Source: Micavibrio aeruginosavorus
Lineage (GTDB): Bacteria > Pseudomonadota > Alphaproteobacteria > Micavibrionales > Micavibrionaceae
Direction of reading: 5' to 3'
Assembly (NCBI GenBank): GCA_003240795.1
Contig: QFNK01000144.1
Span: forward strand, 1-5,389
Length of the DNA: 5,389 nucleotides
The notes beneath the pieces are model-generated. The model worked only from the letters and a program-made list of their open reading frames with translations, searched no databases and was not told the DNA's origin. Within the stretch, counting starts at the first letter, position 1. Every line of letters starts with the position of its first letter. This document shows, piece after piece, positions 1 through 5,389 of this stretch. The translations under genes were made by a program, and so were the position numbers.

Positions 1-160
1 TCGTGGCGATGGGGCCTTTCATGATGGCGTTCACGCCCAGCGCCAGAACGCCCGTCATCGCAACAGCGCCGAACAGGGCCGCGAACAACGAGCCGCGCTC
101 TTTCAAGCGATTGCTTACCGGTGACTTTTTTGTTCCCCTCAGGGACGGCAGGAAGACCAT
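1..160 (-). CDS. Membrane-anchored protein of unknown function, N-terminal part (runs off the left edge)
   Basis: The first 53 residues are visible; the gene continues beyond position 1. The ATG at 160-158 is preceded by AAGGGG six bases upstream, a good ribosome binding site, which supports this start. The N-terminus is basic (several Lys and Arg up to residue 22) and is followed by one hydrophobic segment at about residues 24-46 (SLFAALFGAVAM and onward), so it looks like an uncleaved signal anchor or a pilin-like N-terminal helix. The ERGSLF stretch resembles the start of TadE-type or prepilin proteins, but there is no Glu at +5 after the Gly, so a prepilin peptidase site is not supported. 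It is transcribed divergently from pal. I do not recognise the family, and too little is visible to assign a role. Confidence 0.6.
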   Translation of the reverse strand, partial: MVFLPSLRGTKKSPVSNRLKERGSLFAALFGAVAMTGVLALGVNAIMKGPIAT

Positions 161-191
161 AGTATCCCCTTTAATCCGCGTACCCGTCCAA

Positions 192-236
192 CGGAGCCTT
201 TGCTCCATCTTTCAGTATAAAGTTTATATGTTAATA
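192..236 (+). repeat. Composite motif, copy 1 (CGGAGCCTT ... TTCAGTATAAA ... TATG..AATA)
   Basis: CGGAGCCTT (192-200) is followed after 10 bases by TTCAGTATAAA (211-221) and then TTTATATGTTAATA. The same blocks in the same order and orientation occur upstream of ftsH at 4059-4113, with a 19-base gap between the first two blocks. The match is seen directly; whether it is a short dispersed repeat, a shared regulatory site or chance is not decided. Confidence 0.4.
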
Positions 237-319
237 ATGATGTAAAGTATTCGAAGCGCCCGACGCGGGGCGTATACATTATATATGTGCCTTTTGTTTC
301 GCCCTAGCGGAAAGCGGAG

Positions 320-339
320 TTGTCCCCAATAATGGACAA
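320..339. promoter_or_regulatory. Inverted repeat TTGTCC-N8-GGACAA, possible operator
   Basis: Perfect six-base arms, TTGTCC (320-325) and GGACAA (334-339), are separated by eight bases. The arrangement suits a dimeric DNA-binding protein or a small hairpin in the pal leader. A related but shorter element, CTTGT-N8-ACAAG, lies upstream of ftsH at 4121-4138. No regulator can be named. Confidence 0.35.
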
Positions 340-386
340 AATGTGAATAGATTTGGGCATTGTTATGTGCCCCCTTGTAAGAGCCA

Positions 387-421
387 CCGTTCGGTAATAC
401 AAGAATTCGAACGGAACCGAA
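387..421. promoter_or_regulatory. Overlapping inverted repeats in the pal leader
   Basis: CCGTTCG (387-393) is exactly complementary to CGAACGG (408-414), and TTCGGT (390-395) is exactly complementary to ACCGAA (416-421). The two pairings share bases 390-393, so an RNA from this region could form only one at a time. The segment lies about 60 bases upstream of the pal start. No known riboswitch or leader family is recognised. Confidence 0.3.
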
Positions 422-481
422 TCGCTGTTTCAGACGTAATTCTTTTAACGCCCCAGATAATTCATTTTAAGGAGTTTTCCA

Positions 482-1015
482 ATGCTCACCCGCCTGCTTG
501 CTATTGCTCTTCTGACCGTATCGGTCGCCGCATGTTCTTCCACCAAGGATGAAGCTTCGGGCGACGCTCTGACTGTTGGCGAGCGTATGGACGGACAAGG
601 CCCGCTCGATGGTACGGGCGTTTATGGATCCAACGGATCCATCGACGGTTCCGCCGTTCCGGGTTCCCAACAAGACCTCGCCACGAATGTCGGCGACCGC
701 GTGTTCTTTGCGTATGACAGCTATGACATCGCACCGGAAGCCCGCGACACGCTGAACCGTCAGGCGGAGTGGCTGAACCGCTACCCAAGCCTGAACATCA
801 CGATCGAAGGTCACTCCGACGAACGCGGTACGCGTGAATACAACCTTGCGCTCGGCGACCGCCGCGCAACGGCCGTTAAAAACTACCTCGTTTCCCAAGG
901 CGTTCCTGCCTCCCGTCTGAACACGATCTCCTACGGTAAGGAACAACCTGCCGTTATGGGTTCCGATGCAGCATCGTGGGCGCAAAACCGCCGCGGCGTT
1001 ACCCGCGTAGAATAG
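482..1015 (+). CDS. pal: Pal, peptidoglycan-associated outer membrane lipoprotein
   Basis: Pal is the outer membrane lipoprotein of the Tol-Pal system. It binds peptidoglycan and interacts with TolB and TolA to keep the outer membrane attached during division. The 177-residue product has a short lipoprotein signal peptide with lipobox VAAC, making Cys18 the lipidated residue. A flexible Gly/Ser/Asp-rich linker (about 20-68) follows, then an OmpA-like domain (about 70-177). The peptidoglycan-binding signature GHSDERGTREYN (110-121) and NLALGDRRA is intact. Asp113 and Arg128 have the 15-residue spacing of the diaminopimelate-contacting Asp/Arg pair known from OmpA-like domains. AAGGAG at 469-474, seven bases before the ATG, fixes the start. 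Length is normal for the family. It sits 18 bases ahead of cpoB, the usual partner, but tolB is not directly upstream. Confidence 0.97.
   Translation: MLTRLLAIALLTVSVAACSSTKDEASGDALTVGERMDGQGPLDGTGVYGSNGSIDGSAVPGSQQDLATNVGDRVFFAYDSYDIAPEARDTLNRQAEWLNRYPSLNITIEGHSDERGTREYNLALGDRRATAVKNYLVSQGVPASRLNTISYGKEQPAVMGSDAASWAQNRRGVTRVE
624..642. repeat. Perfect inverted repeat inside pal (ATGGATCC-AAC-GGATCCAT)
   Basis: Eight-base perfect arms are separated by three bases and encode part of the Gly/Ser linker (YGSNGSIDGS). It could form an mRNA hairpin but may simply come from repeated GS codons. Confidence 0.5.
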
Positions 1016-1033
1016 TAGCGGGAAGCGAAGCAT

Positions 1034-1948
1034 ATGCGTCAAGCAACGCATCGCGCAGTAAAATACGCATCGGCACAAAGGGTTCTTCCTTTGTGCCTTT
1101 GCGGTATTTTGGGGGTTGGGTTGATGATCGGCGCGGCGTCTTCCGCATCGGCGCAATCCAATGATGTTGTCAACCGCCTCAAGCGGCTGGAGAACGAGGT
1201 CAACACGCTGAACCGCGCCGTTTACAAGGGCGAAACGCCGCCTGCGTCCGCCGCGGCGCCGGATGATTCTGCGGGCGTTTATCTCGACCGGATCAACCGT
1301 CTTGAAAATGATGTCCGCACCTTGACGGGCAAGGTCGAGCAACAGGCCTATGATGTCCAGCAAATGCAGCAGCAGGTTCAGGCGCTTTCGGAAGATGCGC
1401 GCATGAGGCTTGATGCGATCGAGGGGCAGCTTCGCGCCGCTCCCGCACAGGCGCAGCAGCCAGCCGCGACACAGCCGCAAGGACAATCCGTGCAGGTCGA
1501 TCCTTCCGCGCAGCCCGTACCGGCGGGCGCCAATGTCGTGACGGGGTCCGAAACCGGCTCTCTCGATGCGGCGGCGCTGTATGAGCAAGGCTTTGCGGAG
1601 ATCAAGCGGGAAGATTATCCGGCCGCCGAAAAGACGTTCTCCGGTTTTATCAAGCAATATGCCGACCATCCGCTGGCGCCCAATGCCTATTACTGGCTGG
1701 GCGAGACGTATTACGTACGCAAGAACTACGACAAGGCGTCGCGCGTTTTTGCGGAGGCATACAAGAAATATCCGGGCGGCCCGAAAGGGGCGGACAATCT
1801 TCTCAAGCTCGGCCTGTCTCTGGCAGGGAAGGGTGAGAAGCAGAATGCCTGCATCGCGCTCGGCCAGCTCAAAAAGGAATATCCGAACGGGCCTGCGCCC
1901 ATCCTCAAACGCGGGGATGACGAGCTTGCCAGCCTAGGATGCTCGTAA
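1034..1948 (+). CDS. cpoB: CpoB (YbgF), periplasmic Tol-Pal accessory protein with coiled coil and TPRs
   Basis: CpoB is a periplasmic protein that binds TolA and, in E. coli, couples outer membrane constriction to PBP1B-dependent septal peptidoglycan synthesis. The 304-residue product has a signal peptide with a rather long basic n-region, a hydrophobic core at about 19-36 and a likely cut after ASA at residue 40. Two heptad-like coiled-coil stretches follow (about 44-63 and 83-134), as in the trimerising YbgF N-terminal domain. Next is a Gln/Pro/Ala-rich linker (135-167) and then C-terminal TPR repeats (about 178-300) with the typical YEQGFAEIKREDYPAAEKTF and YYWLGETYYVRKNYDKASRVF patterns (179-198 and 219-239). 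GGGAAG at 1020-1025, eight bases before the ATG, supports the start. Only 18 bases separate it from pal, so the two are probably co-transcribed, and a terminator follows the stop codon at once. Confidence 0.95.
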   Translation: MRQATHRAVKYASAQRVLPLCLCGILGVGLMIGAASSASAQSNDVVNRLKRLENEVNTLNRAVYKGETPPASAAAPDDSAGVYLDRINRLENDVRTLTGKVEQQAYDVQQMQQQVQALSEDARMRLDAIEGQLRAAPAQAQQPAATQPQGQSVQVDPSAQPVPAGANVVTGSETGSLDAAALYEQGFAEIKREDYPAAEKTFSGFIKQYADHPLAPNAYYWLGETYYVRKNYDKASRVFAEAYKKYPGGPKGADNLLKLGLSLAGKGEKQNACIALGQLKKEYPNGPAPILKRGDDELASLGCS

Positions 1949-1949
1949 G

Positions 1950-1973
1950 AAAAGCCCCGCAAGGGGCTTTTTT
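1950..1973. terminator. Strong Rho-independent terminator, probably bidirectional
   Basis: AAAAGCCCC (1950-1958) and GGGGCTTTT (1963-1971) form a perfect nine-base-pair stem capped by GCAA, a GNRA tetraloop, and followed by a run of six T. It begins two bases after the cpoB stop. Read on the minus strand, the stem is followed by TTTTCTTA, so it can also end the convergent gene at 1998-2372. The hairpin and the T-run are seen directly. Confidence 0.93.
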
Positions 1974-1997
1974 CATACATGCGGTGTGGTGCGAATT

Positions 1998-2372
1998 TCA
2001 GTGCAGTGTCGCCTTGGGCGGCGTGCCGAACATGGAGGCGCCCTGATGGGACATTTCCTCTATGAATTCCTCGTTGCTTTCGGCATGTGCTTCGAGAAAG
2101 TCCGGATGGTTCATGACTTTCAGGATGCGTTTTTGAAGGGCGGGATTGTCCTCCGGATTATGCCCTTTGCCGAACTGTTCTTTCACATCATCTATGATGG
2201 AGGTGTAGTCATGACGCAGTTGCGGAGGGAGTTTGTCGATAAAATTGCTTTCAATTTCGGAGACATACCGGGCGGCTTCGCCAGCGGCCTTAGCGCAGAA
2301 TACATGCCGAAGATAATGCAGCATTTCTTTCGCGCTTTGTTTTTCTTCTTCGTCAAAATAATCCTTGGCCAT
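1998..2372 (-). CDS. Conserved-looking hypothetical protein, small acidic and soluble
   Basis: The product has 124 residues, no signal peptide and no membrane segment. It is rich in Glu, Asp, Lys and His and looks mainly helical. Residues 7-45 could form amphipathic helices (FDEEEKQSAKEMLHYLRHVF, then AAGEAARYVSEIESNF). A second charged stretch, NHPDFLEAHAESNEEFIEEM, spans 88-107. The ATG at 2372-2370 has AAAGG six bases upstream, and a TTGACA box lies at a suitable distance, so it appears to be a real gene with its own promoter. It is convergent with cpoB, sharing the terminator at 1950-1973, and divergent from tilS. The overlapping plus-strand frame has no ribosome binding site and a Phe-rich composition typical of an antisense shadow. 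I do not recognise the family and assign no function. Confidence 0.75.
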   Translation of the reverse strand: MAKDYFDEEEKQSAKEMLHYLRHVFCAKAAGEAARYVSEIESNFIDKLPPQLRHDYTSIIDDVKEQFGKGHNPEDNPALQKRILKVMNHPDFLEAHAESNEEFIEEMSHQGASMFGTPPKATLH

Positions 2373-2401
2373 CGCACACCTTTATCTTTTTCGTGAGGAA
2401 G

Positions 2402-2431
2402 GATGTATCAGATGTGCAGTTTTTATGTCAA
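2402..2431 (-). promoter_or_regulatory. Putative sigma70-type promoter of the minus-strand hypothetical gene
   Basis: On the minus strand, TTGACA (2431-2426) exactly matches the -35 consensus. It is followed after 16-18 bases by GATACATC (2409-2402), a partial -10 match. The implied transcript start is about 20-25 bases ahead of the ATG at 2372. The -35 is strong and the -10 weak. Confidence 0.45.
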
Positions 2432-2460
2432 TATTATCTTTCATGACAAAATCCTGCTTT

Positions 2461-2464
2461 GAGG
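2461..2464 (+). promoter_or_regulatory. tilS: Weak ribosome binding site that decides the tilS start
   Basis: GAGG lies 12 bases ahead of the ATG at 2477, a rather long spacing. The in-frame TTG at 2459 overlaps this region and has no ribosome binding site of its own. The in-frame ATG at 2510 also lacks a clear one. The 2477 start is therefore preferred but not certain. Confidence 0.35.
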
Positions 2465-2476
2465 CTACAAGTCCTT

Positions 2477-3463
2477 ATGGGGTTTGAGTTTTCCGATTTT
2501 GAAGCGTGTATGGCCAGATTGCCGGACGCGGCCGTGTCAGGCGGTTTTGCCGTGGGGGTTTCCGGCGGGCCGGATTCCATGGCGCTTCTCCATCTTCTCT
2601 CACGGCGAGCGGAAAAACACGGGACAATCATTCATGCGTACACGGTCGACCATGCGCTGCGCCCCGAAAGCGGGGAAGAGGCTTTGCGGGTCGGCGAATG
2701 GGTGCGCGGTTTTGCCAATGTCAGGCATTCCGTCCTGCGGTGGGACGGCGACAAGCCGCAATCGCGCATTCTGGAAGAGGCACGCGCGGCACGGTATGAG
2801 TTAATCCGAGGCCAGATGAAAAAAGATGGCGTCAGGCATCTTTTTATCGCGCATCACCAAGACGATCAGGCGGAGACTTTTCTGATCCGCCTTGCAAAGG
2901 GCAGCGGGCTTGACGGGCTGGCGGCGATGGCGTGTGTGCAGGAGGTTCAGGATATCGTTCTCCTGCGGCCGCTTCTGGATGTTCCCAAAGAAGGTCTTGT
3001 TGCCTATTGCAACGCAAATAACATTCCGTATGTCGATGACCCCACGAATGGCAACGAGCGGTTCCTGCGTCCACGCCTTCGGGCGGCGCGCAATGTTCTG
3101 GAGGAAGAAGGGCTGACATCCAAGCGTCTTGCGGTAACGGCGGCGCGCATTGCGCGGGCGCGTGCGGCGCTGGAGGAATTGTCGCAGACACTTTTCGACG
3201 AAGCCGTTTTGAATCGCGGTGAGAACGGACACATTTTTGATCTTTCCCGCCTGAGGGCCGCGCCGGAAGAGCTTGTTTTGCGCGTTGTTTTGAAAGCGAT
3301 GAATAAGATCAACCCGTGGGGAGATTATCCGCCGCGCCTTGAAAAAGTAGAGGCGCTGTGCGCACGAATTAGAGAAGATGAAACATTCAGGGGCGCGACA
3401 CTGGGCGGATGCATCTTTTCACTGGACGGCAAGCGGACGGAATTGCAGATTGTAAAAGAATGA
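2477..3463 (+). CDS. tilS: TilS, tRNA(Ile)-lysidine synthetase
   Basis: TilS uses ATP and lysine to convert C34 of the CAU-anticodon tRNA-Ile into lysidine, switching decoding from AUG to AUA and charging from Met to Ile. It is cytoplasmic and essential in most bacteria. From the 2477 start the product has 328 residues. The N-type ATP-pyrophosphatase P-loop SGGPDS is at 29-34, preceded by FAVGV. Further family motifs are VDHALRPES (57-65), AHHQDDQAET (125-134) and DDPTNGNERFLRPRLR (187-202). It is shorter than the 432-residue E. coli enzyme and apparently lacks most of the C-terminal tRNA-binding domains, as in many alphaproteobacterial TilS proteins. An in-frame TTG at 2459 would add six residues. 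A possible -10 box TATTAT (2432-2437) lies upstream without a clear -35. The stop overlaps the start of the next gene. Confidence 0.95.
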   Translation: MGFEFSDFEACMARLPDAAVSGGFAVGVSGGPDSMALLHLLSRRAEKHGTIIHAYTVDHALRPESGEEALRVGEWVRGFANVRHSVLRWDGDKPQSRILEEARAARYELIRGQMKKDGVRHLFIAHHQDDQAETFLIRLAKGSGLDGLAAMACVQEVQDIVLLRPLLDVPKEGLVAYCNANNIPYVDDPTNGNERFLRPRLRAARNVLEEEGLTSKRLAVTAARIARARAALEELSQTLFDEAVLNRGENGHIFDLSRLRAAPEELVLRVVLKAMNKINPWGDYPPRLEKVEALCARIREDETFRGATLGGCIFSLDGKRTELQIVKE

Positions 3464-4038
3464 TGGTGCTGCGCCTTTTTATCTTTCTAGCTTTCTTATG
3501 CCTGCCTTTTGCCGCGAAGGCGGACGTGGTGCAGTTGCGCGGATTTATCTGGGGCGTCAGCAAGCAGGATGTGCGGCAGTATGAACAGGCCGTGTTTTGG
3601 GAAGAGGGGGATGATTATCTCCGTTTCTTCGAGGATGCGGGCGGCTACCGGCGCGTGATCGAATATGATTTCCGCGGAAACCGGTTATGGCGCATGCATT
3701 ACGATTACCGCGAGCTGACGCCGCCAAATCCCGATATCGTGATGAATCTCTATTACGACCAGCAGCGCGCGCTCAGCTCACTTTACGGGGAGCCGTCTTC
3801 GGACAGGATGACGGGGCGCAGCGGGCGTTCGGTGCGTGTGCGTCCGGAAAACTGGGGCCGTTTTCTTTACGGCGGCGACCTGAGACTGGTTTCGGTGTTG
3901 AATATCCTCGATACGCGTATAACGCTTCAGGCCTATGGCGAGGGGCAGGGGTTTTACAAACTGTTTTATACGGCGGAAAAGATGGAGCGAGAGGAAGACC
4001 GTACGCGGCAAATTCTCAATCTGCCCGGACAGGAATAA
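3460..4038 (+). CDS. Exported protein of unknown function with N-terminal WG motif
   Basis: The start ATG at 3460 overlaps the tilS stop as ATGA, so translation is probably coupled; no good ribosome binding site is seen, and the ATG at 3463 is equally possible. The 192-residue product begins with a clear Sec signal peptide (MMVLRLFIFLAFLCLPFAAKA, with a cut likely between residues 21 and 22), giving a periplasmic protein. The mature N-terminus carries LRGFIWGVSKQDVRQYE (27-42), which fits a GF.WG.S...V...E pattern found at the start of various small secreted bacterial proteins. The rest is rich in Tyr, Arg and Asp (for example the segment at 63-83) and looks like a beta-rich fold. No Cys is present after the signal peptide, and there is no lipobox. 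Its place between tilS and ftsH suggests co-transcription with tilS. The function is not known. Confidence 0.85.
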   Translation: MMVLRLFIFLAFLCLPFAAKADVVQLRGFIWGVSKQDVRQYEQAVFWEEGDDYLRFFEDAGGYRRVIEYDFRGNRLWRMHYDYRELTPPNPDIVMNLYYDQQRALSSLYGEPSSDRMTGRSGRSVRVRPENWGRFLYGGDLRLVSVLNILDTRITLQAYGEGQGFYKLFYTAEKMEREEDRTRQILNLPGQE

Positions 4039-4058
4039 TTTGTGCCTTACAGCATGGG

Positions 4059-4113
4059 CGGAGCCTTAATTCGGCCCGTTTCTTCCTTCAGTATAAATAT
4101 AAATATGGCAATA
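4059..4113 (+). repeat. Composite motif, copy 2, upstream of ftsH
   Basis: CGGAGCCTT (4059-4067), 19 bases, TTCAGTATAAA (4087-4097), then TAAATATGGCAATA (4100-4113). It parallels the blocks at 192-236 in the same order and orientation. The AT-rich part contains TATAAA and TAAATAT and could act as a -10 or UP-like region for ftsH, but no convincing -35 precedes it. It may be a shared regulatory site or a short intergenic repeat. Confidence 0.4.
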
Positions 4114-4120
4114 TCGACGG

Positions 4121-4159
4121 CTTGTTTATTTGGACAAGCGCGCTATTTGCCCTTAAGAT
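4121..4159 (+). promoter_or_regulatory. ftsH: Putative ftsH promoter with an overlapping inverted repeat
   Basis: The CTTGT...ACAAG inverted repeat (4121-4138, five-base arms, eight-base gap) overlaps a possible -35 TTGGAC (4130-4135). After 18 bases comes TAAGAT (4154-4159) as a -10. The implied transcript would start about 35 bases ahead of the ftsH start codon. The box matches are moderate (3 of 6 and 4 of 6), so this is tentative. If it is real, a protein binding the inverted repeat would compete with RNA polymerase. A heat-shock sigma32 promoter is expected for ftsH in many proteobacteria, but I could not identify one. Confidence 0.3.
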
Positions 4160-4186
4160 GCAACGGCATAACAATTTGGGTTTATT

Positions 4187-4192
4187 AGAGGA
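4187..4192 (+). promoter_or_regulatory. ftsH: Ribosome binding site that fixes the GTG start of ftsH
   Basis: AGAGGA lies nine bases ahead of the GTG at 4202. The next in-frame ATG (4226) falls inside the first membrane helix and has no ribosome binding site, so the GTG start is preferred. Confidence 0.8.
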
Positions 4193-4201
4193 ATTATCGC
4201 A

Positions 4202-5389
<1,188 letters not shown>

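Larger units (their letters stand above)
161..481. promoter_or_regulatory. Divergent intergenic region between the left-edge gene and pal
   Basis: This is 321 bases of AT-rich non-coding sequence holding the 5' regions of two divergent genes. Rightward, a possible sigma70-type promoter is TTCGAA (250-255), a 17-base gap and TATACA (273-278). Leftward, TATACT read on the minus strand at 219-214 is a good -10 box but has no convincing -35. AT-rich palindromic stretches occur at 216-228 (TATAAA-G-TTTATA) and 276-288 (ACAT-TATAT-ATGT). GGAGC/GCTCC at 193-206 can form a small hairpin. The rest of the region is covered by the inverted repeats listed separately. The leader upstream of pal would be about 190 bases if the suggested promoter is right, which leaves room for RNA-level control. 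The promoter calls are inference from box matches only. Confidence 0.5.

Noticed and set aside
3..245. Plus-strand open frame of 80 codons at the left edge
   Set aside because: It is antisense to the left-edge membrane-anchored gene and runs into the AT-rich intergenic region; no ribosome binding site.
343..552. Open frame of 69 codons in the pal leader
   Set aside because: It overlaps the pal start in another frame, lacks a ribosome binding site and has no recognisable features. A leader peptide cannot be excluded but is not supported.
467..1669. Long minus-strand open frame (400 codons) across pal and cpoB
   Set aside because: It lies antisense to two clearly recognised genes, has an Arg/Leu-rich composition without any domain, and no plausible ribosome binding site; it is a shadow of the codon bias in pal and cpoB.
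1986..2396. Plus-strand open frame (136 codons) opposite the minus-strand hypothetical gene
   Set aside because: It starts at a GTG without a ribosome binding site, is Phe-rich, and its composition looks like the complement of a charged soluble protein. The minus-strand gene has better start and promoter signals.
4056..4082. Possible terminator after the exported-protein gene (GGGC...GCCC followed by GTTTCTT)
   Set aside because: The stem has only four base pairs with a long loop and no uninterrupted T-run, too weak to call.

Overview
The window looks like a chromosomal housekeeping segment of an alphaproteobacterium with moderate GC. The protein sequences support this: the FtsH N-terminus (VNGFGRNL) and AAA core, the Pal and CpoB types, and the short TilS all read as alphaproteobacterial. 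A lineage below class cannot be fixed from sequence alone. I see no rRNA, tRNA, CRISPR array, insertion sequence, phage gene or attachment site.

Layout. At the left edge a membrane-anchored protein of unknown function starts at 160 and runs leftward off the window. A 321-base AT-rich divergent intergenic region (161-481) follows, with several inverted repeats. Then come pal (482-1015) and cpoB/ybgF (1034-1948), which form a two-gene unit closed by a strong hairpin terminator (1950-1973). A 124-residue protein of unknown function lies on the minus strand (1998-2372), convergent to cpoB and divergent from tilS. Next are tilS (2477-3463), an exported protein of unknown function coupled to tilS by an ATGA overlap (3460-4038), a 163-base gap with regulatory-looking sequence, and the first 396 codons of ftsH (from 4202, cut by the window end).

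How the genes work together. Pal and CpoB belong to the Tol-Pal envelope-constriction system: Pal tethers the outer membrane to peptidoglycan, and CpoB links this machinery to septal peptidoglycan synthesis. TilS makes the lysidine of tRNA-Ile2, and FtsH is the essential membrane AAA protease; tilS and ftsH are neighbours in many bacteria. The order pal-cpoB-(x)-tilS-(y)-ftsH resembles a common alphaproteobacterial arrangement, with two uncharacterised genes interleaved and with tolB missing from its usual place directly upstream of pal.

I found no clear new biological system. The points most worth a second look are a composite motif shared by the pal-side and ftsH intergenic regions (192-236 and 4059-4113), the exported WG-motif protein between tilS and ftsH, and the orphan minus-strand gene.
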